64,000 nucleotides of DNA, from assembly GCA_019638615.1 (NCBI GenBank), contig JAHBTL010000004.1, positions 186,001 to 250,000 of the forward strand, read 5' to 3'. The notes below the pieces were generated by a model, which had not been told where the DNA came from, ran no database searches, and saw only the letters and a program-made list of their open reading frames with translations. The first letter of the stretch is position 1; the number at the start of each line of letters is the position of its first letter. Position numbers and translations under genes: made by a program. Below are positions 1 to 9,100 of the stretch, one piece after another. The stretch is from Chitinophagaceae bacterium. GTDB lineage: Bacteria > Bacteroidota > Bacteroidia > Chitinophagales > Chitinophagaceae.

Positions 1-129
1 CCAGCTTTTTTTGAATTTAAAAATTAATTGACCGCAAATGTACGCCCTGGCGGCTAAACGGGCAAAAGGAACTGAGTTACTTTCCTTTTGTGATAACCCC
101 AGGCAGGTGTAACCTCCAATGTTTCATGC

Positions 130-137
130 TACATTTG
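130..137 (+). promoter_or_regulatory. Bacteroidota -7 box for the ABC exporter gene
   Basis: TACATTTG matches the TAnnTTTG -7 consensus of the Bacteroidota primary sigma factor. It would start transcription around 144, leaving a leader of only about ten bases before the TTG start at 155. No clear TTG -33 element was found at the usual distance, so this rests on the -7 box alone. Confidence 0.45.
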
Positions 138-154
138 CATAAAATTGATAAGGT

Positions 155-2008
155 TTGAAGCATTTAAGGGCGGTTCATAAATATTTCAGAAAGTACAAGG
201 GGCGTTTTTTACTCGGGATACTGTTCGTGATCATCTCCAACTATTTTGGCATTCTTGCTCCGCAGGTTACGGGGTATGTAATGGATAAAGTACAGGTTAA
301 AGTAGCGGAACTCACAGGTGAAGAAACCAATAATAAAAAATCGGTTACAAAAGAATACGATCCCTTGGTAAAGGTTTTTATCAGGGAAGTGGAGCAGCGC
401 ATTCATCGGCACGACTTTGCCTGGCTGGTAATGGCTTGCGGCATTACATTGCTGGTGCTGGCTTTGTTGAGAGGGCTTTTTATGTTTTTTATGCGGCAGA
501 CATTGATTGTAATGAGCCGGTTTATTGAATACGATCAAAAAAATGAAATATATCTTCATTACCAGCGCCTGGATACGGATTTTTATAAAACGCACAGTAC
601 CGGCGACCTGATGAGTCGCATGGCAGAAGATGTGAGCCGGGTAAGAATGTATACTGGCCCGGCCATGATGTACCTTATCAACCTGGTGGCTTTGATAGGG
701 TTCAGCCTGTTTTATATGTTCCAGAAGAACTGGGAGCTTACGCTGTATGTGCTGGCGCCTTTGCCCTTGCTGGCGGTGACAATTTATATTGTAAATACCG
801 TTATTCATAAAAAAAGCGAGAACATACAGGCGCAGTTAAGCAGCCTTACTACCAATGCCCAGGAGTCGTATTCCGGCATCCGGGTCATTAAATCGTTTGT
901 GCAGGAAAAGAACATGGAATTGTTTTTTGAGCAGAACAGCGAGGCTTATAAAAAGAGCGCTGTTAATCTTGCAAAAATAGAAGCGATTTATTTTCCGTCT
1001 ATCGGATTATTAATAGGACTGAGCACCCTGCTGACCATTATGATAGGAGGGTTGTACCACATCCGCAACCCGGAGGAGATCACCATTGGCACCATCGCTG
1101 AATTTGTGGTATACATCAATATGCTCACTTTCCCGGTAAGCTCCATTGGCTGGGTGGCCAGCATGATCCAGCGGGCATCAGCGTCCCAGAAAAGACTGAA
1201 CGAATTCCTGCATACGGTGCCTGGTATCAAAAACATAGCTGTTCCGGAGCGTGTAAGCCTGAAGGGAAATATTGAATTCAGGCAGGTAGAGTTTACCTAT
1301 CCGCATACGGGCATCAGGGCGCTGAAAAATTTTAATTTAACCATTCCTGCGGGTCATAAAGTAGCTGTGATTGGCAAAACAGGCAGCGGGAAATCAACCA
1401 TCGCCCAGTTGCTGCTGCGTATGTACGACCCCGAAAAAGGCGATATACTGCTGGATGGAGTGCCTGTTGACCATATGGATATGCGTGAGGTTCGCCGGCA
1501 GATAAGCTATGTGCCGCAGGATGTTTTTTTGTTCAGCGATACCATTACGGGAAATATCCGTTTTGGACTGGATGAGGCCAGCGACGACATGGTACGCTCC
1601 GCCGCCAGGCATGCCAGTATCGACCGGGAGATCATGCGTTTTCCCGAAGGATATAACACATTGGTAGGGGAGCGCGGGGTTACATTGAGCGGTGGCCAGA
1701 AACAAAGAATATCCATTGCCCGGGCAATGATCAAAGACCCGGGGATCGTAATATTTGACGATTGCCTGAGCGCTGTAGACGCCCGTACGGAAAAGGAGAT
1801 CATAGGGCATTTGTATGATTACCTGGAAAATAAGACCGCCATCATTATCACCCACCGGATATTCAGCCTGTTTAATTTTGACAGGATACTGGTAATGGAA
1901 GACGGGAAAATCGTGGAACAGGGCTCCCATGAAGAATTGCTGCCATTGAACGGTTATTATGCTGAAATGTACCGGAAGCAGCAGGAGCAGGAGGCTGGTG
2001 AGGACTAA
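155..2008 (+). CDS. ABC exporter half-transporter (fused permease and ATPase)
   Basis: An exporter-type ABC protein: membrane domain at about residues 15-340 (six helices expected) followed by one nucleotide-binding domain. Walker A GKTGSGKST lies near 406, LSGGQ near 510 and the H-loop THR near 567. The Walker B ending reads IVIFDDCLSAVD, so the catalytic glutamate is replaced by aspartate. That substitution is known for the degenerate-site half of heterodimeric exporters (BmrC/YheI, TM287 type), which would need a partner with an intact site; none is in this window. The start must be TTG at 155: an in-frame TAA lies at 149-151 and the next ATG is at residue 43, inside the first helix. The substrate (drug or lipid) cannot be told from the sequence. 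Confidence 0.9.
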   Translation: MKHLRAVHKYFRKYKGRFLLGILFVIISNYFGILAPQVTGYVMDKVQVKVAELTGEETNNKKSVTKEYDPLVKVFIREVEQRIHRHDFAWLVMACGITLLVLALLRGLFMFFMRQTLIVMSRFIEYDQKNEIYLHYQRLDTDFYKTHSTGDLMSRMAEDVSRVRMYTGPAMMYLINLVALIGFSLFYMFQKNWELTLYVLAPLPLLAVTIYIVNTVIHKKSENIQAQLSSLTTNAQESYSGIRVIKSFVQEKNMELFFEQNSEAYKKSAVNLAKIEAIYFPSIGLLIGLSTLLTIMIGGLYHIRNPEEITIGTIAEFVVYINMLTFPVSSIGWVASMIQRASASQKRLNEFLHTVPGIKNIAVPERVSLKGNIEFRQVEFTYPHTGIRALKNFNLTIPAGHKVAVIGKTGSGKSTIAQLLLRMYDPEKGDILLDGVPVDHMDMREVRRQISYVPQDVFLFSDTITGNIRFGLDEASDDMVRSAARHASIDREIMRFPEGYNTLVGERGVTLSGGQKQRISIARAMIKDPGIVIFDDCLSAVDARTEKEIIGHLYDYLENKTAIIITHRIFSLFNFDRILVMEDGKIVEQGSHEELLPLNGYYAEMYRKQQEQEAGED

Positions 2009-2050
2009 AAATGCCCTGTTAGCGTGCATTATAAGAGTTTTGGTTAAAAT

Positions 2051-2080
2051 TTTGTCAATTCAAAAACAATTTTATCTTTG
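2051..2080 (+). promoter_or_regulatory. Promoter of the PUR/DUF3276 gene
   Basis: TTTG at 2051-2054 and TATCTTTG at 2073-2080 are separated by 18 bases, a near-perfect Bacteroidota -33/-7 pair. Transcription would begin near 2087, about 40 bases before the GTG start. Confidence 0.65.
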
Positions 2081-2126
2081 TCAATCTTAAAACTGGACAA
2101 GTTAAACCATTTAAAAAACTATTACT

Positions 2127-2549
2127 GTGGCGTACGACAACAATGACAAAAGGATGGAGAGTGTTTACAGCAAGCGCATCCGTGCAGGAAAACGCAGAAC
2201 GTATTTCTTTGATGTTAGAAGCACACGCAATCAGGATTATTATTTAACGATTACTGAAAGCCGCAAGCGATTTAACGACAATGGATACGACAGGCACAAA
2301 ATTTTCCTGTACAAAGAAGACTTCAACAAATTCATCAAAGCGCTGAACGAAGCGGTGGATCATGTGAAGACCGAGCTGATGCCTGATTTTGATTTTGATG
2401 CTTTCAACCACGATACCCCGCTTGATAATGAAGAGAATGATATTGTGGAAGAAGAAGTGACCGTTGCTGAAGTAAATGAACCTTCTGAAAATCATGCTCC
2501 TTCCGCTGCCCAGAACAATGGGGCGGATGAAGAAGTAGATAAGTGGTAA
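2127..2549 (+). CDS. PUR-family single-stranded nucleic-acid-binding protein (DUF3276)
   Basis: A 140-aa protein. Residues about 10-85 form one PUR repeat (motifs SKRIRAGKRRTYFFDVR, DYYLTITESRKRF and HKIFLYKEDFNKF), the fold of eukaryotic Pur-alpha and of Borrelia BpuR, which bind single-stranded DNA or RNA. The C-terminal 50 residues are acidic and low in complexity. It starts with GTG at 2127, 46 bases after a good promoter, and ends at a strong hairpin terminator, so it is a single-gene unit. The family is nearly universal in Bacteroidota; a role in RNA binding or translation control is inferred from the BpuR homologue. Confidence 0.85.
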   Translation: MAYDNNDKRMESVYSKRIRAGKRRTYFFDVRSTRNQDYYLTITESRKRFNDNGYDRHKIFLYKEDFNKFIKALNEAVDHVKTELMPDFDFDAFNHDTPLDNEENDIVEEEVTVAEVNEPSENHAPSAAQNNGADEEVDKW

Positions 2550-2573
2550 TATAATCAACAAAGTATTACATAT

Positions 2574-2605
2574 AAAAACCCCGGTATATTTATCCGGGGT
2601 TTTTT
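2574..2605 (+). terminator. Rho-independent terminator after the PUR gene
   Basis: A 6-bp GC stem CCCCGG/CCGGGG (2579-2584 with 2594-2599) with a 9-base AT loop. It is flanked by A5 on the left and T6 on the right, so it can work in both directions between the convergent PUR and lolA-like genes. Confidence 0.85.
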
Positions 2606-2641
2606 CAGTTGTGGCTGGTATAAAGTTTATTCTTTGAATTT

Positions 2642-3313
2642 TTACTGAAGATCAATTACTTCAACGCCCGGGTATTTTTTAGCGTCAAATACGAATACGC
2701 TGTTGTCGATTTTTGTATTGGGTGAAAAGCTGGTAACGCTGTATGTGTAACGGTTGCCATTTTTTTCAAACAGCTTTGTTGACGAAATGTTCTTTGAAGC
2801 TTTATCAACGTATGCCAGTATTTTAAAAAAGGCTTTGCTCTTGTCGGTAGGGGTAAGCTCAATTTCCTGCAATGTTTTTCCACCTTCTTTCTTTTCGTCG
2901 TTCATTTTGTACAGGAAATCCTTATCGTAAAAATTGGTAAATATTTTTTGAGGGGTAAAGCTGTTGCCGGAGGCGTCAAATTTACTTACCTGCACTTCAT
3001 TGCTGTTTTTGTCATAAGTCCATACGCTTTTGCCATCGCAATATATTTCCTGGTCGGTTAATTCCACTTTATATTGATTTCCCTTCATATAAGCCACACC
3101 TTTTTTGGTGCCCTGCACTTTTCCGGCGCTGTTTTCAATTTTTAAGGAAAATGCGGCTTTAACAGCGGTATAGCTTTTAAATTTAGCGCTTACTTCGTCC
3201 AGCAGCTTTTTTGCATCCGGATCACTGGTTCCCAGGCTTTTAACGGATGTTTGGGCGCTTGCCAATGAAAGAACTGCTGCTAATATTGTGAAAACGGTAA
3301 ATACTTTTTTCAT
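2642..3313 (-). CDS. lolA: Outer-membrane lipoprotein carrier protein LolA-like
   Basis: A 223-aa exported protein. Residues 1-20 are a Sec signal peptide ending in ASA-Q, followed by a LolA-type half-barrel: an N-terminal helix with DAKKLLDEVSAKFKSY, then alternating strands including SVWTYDKNSNEV and a typical C-terminal aromatic strand. LolA ferries lipoproteins across the periplasm from LolCDE to the outer membrane. It sits 92 bases downstream of ftsK on the same strand; this ftsK-lolA order is common in Bacteroidota, and the two may be co-transcribed. Confidence 0.8.
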   Translation of the reverse strand: MKKVFTVFTILAAVLSLASAQTSVKSLGTSDPDAKKLLDEVSAKFKSYTAVKAAFSLKIENSAGKVQGTKKGVAYMKGNQYKVELTDQEIYCDGKSVWTYDKNSNEVQVSKFDASGNSFTPQKIFTNFYDKDFLYKMNDEKKEGGKTLQEIELTPTDKSKAFFKILAYVDKASKNISSTKLFEKNGNRYTYSVTSFSPNTKIDNSVFVFDAKKYPGVEVIDLQ

Positions 3314-3405
3314 TACTTTATTTTAATCGTGCGCAAAAATACTCAAACTAAAGACCCAAAAAGCAGTGGAATGGTTTAATAAAGGTTGTTAAATACGGCA
3401 GATAA

Positions 3406-5898
3406 TTATAAAGCCTGCAAAAATTCTTCCAACTCTGTTTCTGTTTTAAATAAAACGTCCCTGGCTTTGCTGCCCTGGTTGGCGCCTACGATGCCGGCAG
3501 CTTCCAACTGATCCATCAGGCGGCCTGCCCGGTTGTAGCCGAGCTTCATGCGCCGCTGTAATAAGGAAGTAGAGCCGATCTGGCTTTGAACGATCAGCCG
3601 CGCTGCTTCTTCAAACAAAGGATCCCGGTTACCCAGGTCAAAATCTTTTCCTTCCAGTTCCTTTTCATCCACATATTCGGGCAGGTAAAAAGGTTGCGGA
3701 TATCCTCTTTGTTCACCGATAAAATCAACGATTTGTTCTACTTCCGGGGTGTCAACAAAAGCGCACTGTACACGGGTAAGCTCTCCGTTGTACGATACCA
3801 GCATGTCTCCCCGTCCTATCAGTTGCTCCGCACCACCGGCATCGAGAATGGTACGCGAGTCGATTTTAGATGAAACCTTAAACGCAACGCGTGCAGGAAA
3901 GTTGGCCTTGATGGTACCGGTAATAATATTTACCGACGGGCGCTGGGTTGCAATGATCAGGTGTATACCCACCGCCCTTGCCAATTGTGCCAGCCTCCCT
4001 ATCGGCATTTCAATTTCCTTGCCTGCGGTCATGATCAGGTCGGCAAACTCGTCAATTACCAGCACAATGAAAGGGAGGAACTGATGACCCTTTTCGGGGT
4101 TTAATTTTCTCGCGGCGAATTTTTCGTTGTATTCGCGTATATTCCTGCAACCTGCTTCCTTCAGCAGGTCGTACCGGTTGTCCATTTCAATGCATAAAGC
4201 ATTGAGCGTATGTACCACTTTTTTGGTATCCGTTATAATGGATTCTTCTTCTCCGGGCAGCTTGGCAAGAAAATGCTTTTCTATGACCCTGTACAGGCTT
4301 AACTCTACTTTTTTGGGGTCCACCATCACCAGCTTAAGCTGCGAGGGGTGCTTTTTGTATAACAATGAAACCAGGATGGCATTAATGCCAACAGATTTAC
4401 CCTGGCCGGTAGCGCCCGCCATTAGCAGGTGAGGCATGGTTGCCAGGTCTACTATAAAATGTTCGTTGTCAATTTTTTTGCCTAGCGCTATAGGAAGGGA
4501 AAACTTGTTTTGCTGAAATTTATCCGTGGAAAGCAATCCCTTCATGCTCACAATGGCTTTTTTAACATTGGGCACTTCAATACCGATGGTTCCTTTGCCG
4601 GGGATGGGAGCTATAATGCGTATACCCAATGCGGCAAGGCTCAATGCAATATCGTCTTCCAGGTTTTTGATACGCGAAATACGTACACCGGCAGCGGGCA
4701 CAATTTCGTACAGGGTAACGGTAGGACCAATGGTAGCCGATATGTGCTGGATTTCGATATCGTAGTTCCTGAGTGTGTTGATGATCTGGCTCTTATTGGC
4801 TTTCAGCTCATCAGAATCCAATACGATCTTTTCGCTGCCATGTGTTTCCAGCAGATCGAGCGAAGGATATTTATAATCTTTCAGATCTAATACAGGGTCA
4901 TACGGGGGAAGATTTTCAACCCATTTTTTATCAGAAATATCTTCTGCTGTTTCTCCTGTTTTTTCGTTATCTGTATCTTCTTCCGGAGCAGTATTTATTT
5001 GCAACTCCAGGTCGCCGCCGGTATTTTTTTTCTTAGACGGGACAACCGGCTTTGTCACTTCTTTTTCAAGCAGCCCCATCTCTTCGTTTTCCTCCGGGAG
5101 GATATTGTCGGGCGATATAACTACCACACCACCATGGTGCTTCAGGTTGTTTCCTTTGCCTTTTTCTTTTGTTTTGGGGACGTAAGCTTCATCAGTAAAC
5201 AGTTTGGCTTCTTCAGAAAAGGAATTGTCCACCGGAACTACTTTATCGGGTACATCAGTCCCGGCATTTTTCTGCTTTCTTGCCGGGAAAGTAAAAGTGG
5301 GATTAAAGCGCCAGATGAAATAAGCAAAGCCGCCTGCTATCAGCAAAGCTGTGGTGCCCAGTGTACCCAGCAACCCGCTCAGCCAAATGCTGGTTATATT
5401 GCCTATTTCGCCGCCCCAGGGAAAAGCGCTGCCGCTGGTAATAAATGCGAGCGCTGTGCTGAAAAAAATCAACCCTACTATTACATACCTGAAGTTGCGC
5501 CAGGGAGAAAATATTTTTCTGGTAAATAATAAATTGACGCCTATGATAAAAAAAAGACTGCAGAAAAAATAGGAGGCTAATCCAAATCCTTTGTAAAAAA
5601 ACAAATGAGATGTATAGGCGCCAATGCGTCCCAGCAAATTAGCAGCTTGGATGTTATCGCCAAACAAAAAGGCGGAGAAGCCCTGGAATACCTTATCCTG
5701 GTCCTGTCGCCAGGTAAAAATATAAGAAGTGAAAGCGATAAAAAGAAAAAAGGCGATAAGCAGCAGTATGCTGCCCAGTATTTTATGGGTACGCTCATCT
5801 TTTATGACCTCCTTCACCTTTACTTTTTCCTCTTTATCGGCAGCCAGTTTTTCAGGATCGGGGGCTTTGGACTTACTGTTTTTTAGTTTATTGGCCAT
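3406..5898 (-). CDS. ftsK: DNA translocase FtsK/SpoIIIE
   Basis: An 830-aa membrane-anchored motor that pumps chromosome ends across the division septum. The N-terminal 40 residues are lysine-rich, followed by four to five membrane helices (about 40-200) and an acidic, poorly conserved linker (200-340). The RecA-like motor has Walker A GATGQGKS near residue 492 and Walker B VLVIDEFADL near 614, with the family motif ATQRPSVNIITG near 660. A winged-helix gamma domain closes the protein (SQIGSTSLLQRRMKLGYNR near 770), which in other bacteria reads KOPS/SRS polarity sequences. It is transcribed away from the sensor kinase gene. Confidence 0.95.
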   Translation of the reverse strand: MANKLKNSKSKAPDPEKLAADKEEKVKVKEVIKDERTHKILGSILLLIAFFLFIAFTSYIFTWRQDQDKVFQGFSAFLFGDNIQAANLLGRIGAYTSHLFFYKGFGLASYFFCSLFFIIGVNLLFTRKIFSPWRNFRYVIVGLIFFSTALAFITSGSAFPWGGEIGNITSIWLSGLLGTLGTTALLIAGGFAYFIWRFNPTFTFPARKQKNAGTDVPDKVVPVDNSFSEEAKLFTDEAYVPKTKEKGKGNNLKHHGGVVVISPDNILPEENEEMGLLEKEVTKPVVPSKKKNTGGDLELQINTAPEEDTDNEKTGETAEDISDKKWVENLPPYDPVLDLKDYKYPSLDLLETHGSEKIVLDSDELKANKSQIINTLRNYDIEIQHISATIGPTVTLYEIVPAAGVRISRIKNLEDDIALSLAALGIRIIAPIPGKGTIGIEVPNVKKAIVSMKGLLSTDKFQQNKFSLPIALGKKIDNEHFIVDLATMPHLLMAGATGQGKSVGINAILVSLLYKKHPSQLKLVMVDPKKVELSLYRVIEKHFLAKLPGEEESIITDTKKVVHTLNALCIEMDNRYDLLKEAGCRNIREYNEKFAARKLNPEKGHQFLPFIVLVIDEFADLIMTAGKEIEMPIGRLAQLARAVGIHLIIATQRPSVNIITGTIKANFPARVAFKVSSKIDSRTILDAGGAEQLIGRGDMLVSYNGELTRVQCAFVDTPEVEQIVDFIGEQRGYPQPFYLPEYVDEKELEGKDFDLGNRDPLFEEAARLIVQSQIGSTSLLQRRMKLGYNRAGRLMDQLEAAGIVGANQGSKARDVLFKTETELEEFLQAL

Positions 5899-5926
5899 GC
5901 ACTATTACCTATAGATTAATTACCGG

Positions 5927-5934
5927 CAAAGATA
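5927..5934 (-). promoter_or_regulatory. Candidate -7 box for ftsK
   Basis: On the minus strand this reads TATCTTTG, an exact TAnnTTTG match 29 bases upstream of the ftsK ATG. The -33 region is not convincing. It lies back to back with the histidine kinase promoter. Confidence 0.45.
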
Positions 5935-5958
5935 AGGTGATAAAATGAGGCAGAAGTA

Positions 5959-5991
5959 TTTGCCCCGGAAATGTCAAAATAGGTACCTTTG
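5959..5991 (+). promoter_or_regulatory. Promoter of the sensor kinase gene
   Basis: TTTG at 5959-5962 and TACCTTTG at 5984-5991 with a 21-base spacer match the Bacteroidota promoter pattern. The predicted start of transcription is about 25 bases ahead of the GTG start at 6024. Confidence 0.6.
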
Positions 5992-6023
5992 GCATATCTT
6001 CAATGCATCCTAATTAAAAACTT

Positions 6024-7937
6024 GTGCGAAACATCCGGTCAATTCTATTATTTGCTGTTTCGTTATTAAGCAGTGTAGCAAAAGGGCAAAAGCATCCGGA
6101 GGTTGATAGCCTGATAGATGTATGCGGCTTTTATCACGAATTAATTCTCCCCGGAAAGGCTTACCAGCTGGCATTTACCGATAAGTCGGCAATAGATATT
6201 CAAACACCGGTAAATCTTCCTTTTAGCTTGCCGGGTAAAAAGCTCGACCGGGAGGGAAAAATTGTAGACAATCTCAATGCCAAACATGTATTTCTAAAGT
6301 TTGTTTTGCATAATCCTTCAGATTCGGTTGAGAAGCTTTGTATTTATCCCGGGTATTATTTTAAATCCATTCATATATACAAGCAGGCGGCAGGAACTCC
6401 GAAAGGCAGGCTGGAAGCGATTCCTGACCAAAGGCCGGGGGTGGTAGGAGGGAATGCTTACAGGATCATTTCGTTGCAGGCAGGCGAAACAAGTATTTTT
6501 TATGTGCAGTTGCAGCCGGTAAAGATCCGTACCAACAGGGTGAACCCCGAGCTGATTAAGATGAGTTATTTAACTACGCATGCTTTGCTGTTGGATAAAG
6601 ATGATTCGATACTGGTGATCATCACTTACATGCTGGTGGGTGTTATGTGCATGATGCTGCTTTTTTCGTTGTGCTGCTTTATACTCTCCCGAAAAAAAGA
6701 ATTTTTATTTTACTGTATGTATGCCGGGCTGATCGCCTTTTTGTTATTTTTTAAAACTTATTTATACCGCAGCGCCAGCGATTTTACCTATTTTTTTGAG
6801 GAGTTTTTCGATTTTTTGATGCTGCTTACCGCTATGATCTGTTATGCCGGATTTCTTCGCTATTTTTTATCAACCAGTCAGAAGTATCCGTTGCTCGACC
6901 ACTTTATTACCGGTATTGAAGCGGTGATCATCGGGTTCCTGTTAATATACGCATCCATCTATTTTTTTTCCGGCAATGTTGTTTTAAGGGAGGTAACCGA
7001 AAATGTGATGAAATGTATAGTGATAGCATGGGGAGCGGCATTTATCATTTTTGCCATAAGAACGAATGATAAGCTGATCAACTTCCTGGTGGGGGGAAAC
7101 CTCGTAATGGTTGTGGCGGGCGCTGTTTCCCTTCTTTTTATAGTGCGTAACGATCCCTCGGAAAGCGTTTTTACATCGGCATTGTTTTATTATGATATTG
7201 GTATCGTAACAGAACTGTCTTTTTTTCTTGTTGGGTTAACTTACAAAACAAGATCGGAACTAATAGAGCGGATAAAGATTGAAGACCGGATGAAGATGGA
7301 AAGTGAAAAAAAGGAATTTGAAAAGCAGTTGGCCATTATCCAGACACAGCAGGAAGAAAGGAATCGCATTTCGGCCGATATGCACGATGAATTAGGAGGA
7401 GGCATGACGGCGATCCGGCTGCTGAGTGAACTGGCTATGCAGCGCAATGCTGCCGCCGCTTTGCCCGAAATAGAAAAAATATCGGCTTCCGCCAATGATT
7501 TGCTGGGAAAAATGAATGCGATCATCTGGAGTATGAGCCCGGCCAATGATACACTGCCTAACCTGGTTGCTTATATACGAAGCTATGCATATGATTTTTT
7601 TGAAAGCGCTTCTGTTCAATGTGCTATAGAGGTAGAAGAGAATATCCCTGCCATTGTAGTGAATGGCATTAAAAGAAGAAATATATTTCTTGCGGTTAAG
7701 GAGGCACTGAATAATATAGTGAAACATGCCAGCGCTACACAGGTTACAATCATGATTGATTTTCAAAAAACATTGCTCATTACCATAAAAGACAATGGAG
7801 TGGGCATTAAAGCGGAAAGGCAAAACCAGTTTGGAAACGGGCTGATAAATATGCGGAGGAGAATAGAAAGTATAGGCGGCATCTTTGGCATTACAGACCA
7901 CGGCGGCACCAGTATTTCATTCCGGGTGGGACTGTAA
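6024..7937 (+). CDS. Orphan 7TMR-DISM sensor histidine kinase
   Basis: A 637-aa protein: signal peptide (1-21), an extracellular beta-sandwich like 7TMR-DISMED2 (about 30-175, often carbohydrate-sensing in this family), a seven-helix block (about 195-400), a coiled coil rich in E and K (405-440), a HisKA_3-type dimerisation helix and a C-terminal ATPase. The H-box reads ISADMHDELGGG with the phospho-acceptor histidine near 454; N-box KEALNNIVKHA near 557 and G1-box DNGVGI near 589. This is the NarX/DesK subfamily, which normally signals to a LuxR-type regulator. No response regulator is adjacent, so it is an orphan here. The start is GTG; the next gene is convergent. Confidence 0.88.
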   Translation: MRNIRSILLFAVSLLSSVAKGQKHPEVDSLIDVCGFYHELILPGKAYQLAFTDKSAIDIQTPVNLPFSLPGKKLDREGKIVDNLNAKHVFLKFVLHNPSDSVEKLCIYPGYYFKSIHIYKQAAGTPKGRLEAIPDQRPGVVGGNAYRIISLQAGETSIFYVQLQPVKIRTNRVNPELIKMSYLTTHALLLDKDDSILVIITYMLVGVMCMMLLFSLCCFILSRKKEFLFYCMYAGLIAFLLFFKTYLYRSASDFTYFFEEFFDFLMLLTAMICYAGFLRYFLSTSQKYPLLDHFITGIEAVIIGFLLIYASIYFFSGNVVLREVTENVMKCIVIAWGAAFIIFAIRTNDKLINFLVGGNLVMVVAGAVSLLFIVRNDPSESVFTSALFYYDIGIVTELSFFLVGLTYKTRSELIERIKIEDRMKMESEKKEFEKQLAIIQTQQEERNRISADMHDELGGGMTAIRLLSELAMQRNAAAALPEIEKISASANDLLGKMNAIIWSMSPANDTLPNLVAYIRSYAYDFFESASVQCAIEVEENIPAIVVNGIKRRNIFLAVKEALNNIVKHASATQVTIMIDFQKTLLITIKDNGVGIKAERQNQFGNGLINMRRRIESIGGIFGITDHGGTSISFRVGL

Positions 7938-8001
7938 ACATTTGGCTGAAACTATCATCCAGGCAGCATAATCAACAAGGTGCCGCCGGATGCCATCCGG
8001 A

Positions 8002-8433
8002 TCAGGAAGAATGGGAGCCTTTTTCCCTTCTACGCTCGGAGTGAGTGCTGGTTTTGGTTACCTGGATAAACAGGCATATCCAACCGGCTATAAAACAAAG
8101 TCCGCCCAGGGGCGTAATGGCTCCAACTCCTTTTAAACCCACATTTTCAATTGCATTGAGATAAGTAAGCAAATACAGCGAACCGCTGAAAAGAACAATA
8201 CCTGAGATGAAAAAAATGCCGGACCATTCCATTAACTTGCCCGGCATTCTCCTGTATAAAAAACCTATGGCTAATAAGGCAAAAGTGTGATAAAACTGGT
8301 ATTTAACGCCTGTCTCAAAAGTGGAGACCGATTCGGCGTCTACCAGCTTTTTCAGGGCATGGGCGCCAAAAGCTCCAAGGGCAACGCTGAGCGCCCCCAG
8401 CAGGGCTGCGTATTGAATGAATCGTTTAGACAT
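8002..8433 (-). CDS. DUF423 (YgdD-like) small membrane protein
   Basis: A 143-aa protein with four predicted membrane helices and the hallmarks of DUF423: ALSVALGAFGAHALKK at the N-terminus, the FETGVKYQFYHTFALL motif near residue 40, and ITPLGGLCFIAGW near 110. Its function is unknown across bacteria. It overlaps the end of aroK by 8 bases and is therefore very likely translated from the same message. Confidence 0.85.
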   Translation of the reverse strand: MSKRFIQYAALLGALSVALGAFGAHALKKLVDAESVSTFETGVKYQFYHTFALLAIGFLYRRMPGKLMEWSGIFFISGIVLFSGSLYLLTYLNAIENVGLKGVGAITPLGGLCFIAGWICLFIQVTKTSTHSERRREKGSHSS

Positions 8434-8932
8434 AGAATCGTTTGATTTCAGTAAAGGTAGTATCTGTAATGGATTCGGTAGAAAAAATTAGGCGGGCTGA
8501 CGAATAGAACCTGCTGCGTTCTTCCAGCCTTTTTTCAATAAAGGTTTCTATTTCATCGTCATTCAGATCTTTGATCAAAGGGCGGTGGCCTTTTTCACTG
8601 ATCAACCGCTTCTTTAGTATGGATACCGGGGTTTGGAGGTATACCGTTACACCCTGCTCATTCATCCATTCCATATTATTGAAAAAACAAGGTGTACCAC
8701 CGCCGGTAGACAATATAAAATTGTGCTTACCGGCAAAGCTATGCAGTAGTTCGCGCTCCTTTTCGCGGAAATACTGTTCGCCATGCTGTTCAAAAATAGC
8801 CGGTATCGTCAACCCGGTGGTTGCTTCTATTACTGTATCAAGGTCAAAGAAATCCATCTGGTGCTCCCGTGCCCAAAGCCTGCCCCAGTATGTTTTTCCA
8901 GTGCCCATAAATCCTAAAAGAAAAATTTTCAT
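8426..8932 (-). CDS. aroK: Shikimate kinase
   Basis: A 168-aa P-loop kinase that phosphorylates shikimate at the 3-hydroxyl, the fifth step of chorismate and aromatic amino-acid synthesis. Walker A GFMGTGKT spans residues 7-14. The shikimate-binding DLDTVIE lies near 31, FREKERE near 55, the GGG loop near 77 and the lid arginine in GHRPLI near 116. Length and motifs are standard for AroK. First gene of a two-gene unit with the DUF423 protein. Confidence 0.93.
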   Translation of the reverse strand: MKIFLLGFMGTGKTYWGRLWAREHQMDFFDLDTVIEATTGLTIPAIFEQHGEQYFREKERELLHSFAGKHNFILSTGGGTPCFFNNMEWMNEQGVTVYLQTPVSILKKRLISEKGHRPLIKDLNDDEIETFIEKRLEERSRFYSSARLIFSTESITDTTFTEIKRFYV

Positions 8933-8974
8933 GCTTTAGTGTTAGTGTAAAAGCTACAGGTTACGCAAGATTCG

Positions 8975-9095
8975 GAGTTTGTGGTTTGAAGTTTATAGTT
9001 TAGGATTAGAAGTTTATAAAATCAACTATAAACCATAAACCATAAACCAAAAACTATAAATTGCTGATAGCTGATCGCTGACGGCTGATAACCCA
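8975..9095. repeat. Intergenic micro-repeat tract, AAACTATAAACC and GCTGATNGCTGA motifs
   Basis: Several overlapping copies of TTTATAGTTT and its complement AAACTATAAACC, followed by near-tandem CTGATAGCTGATCGCTGA units. The same two motif types recur near 30,690, 32,103-32,393, 37,975-38,095 and 53,913-54,085. The tract lies between aroK and the acyl-CoA dehydrogenase gene; no coding potential was seen. Confidence 0.7.
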
Positions 9096-9100
9096 CATCA

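Noticed and set aside
209..808. Long minus-strand frame within the ABC exporter gene
   Set aside because: Its composition (His, Gln and Cys rich) is that of an antisense shadow, and the plus-strand frame is a clear family member.
8975..9095. CRISPR array
   Set aside because: Repeats are 10-14 bases, variable and without regular spacers; no cas gene is in the window.
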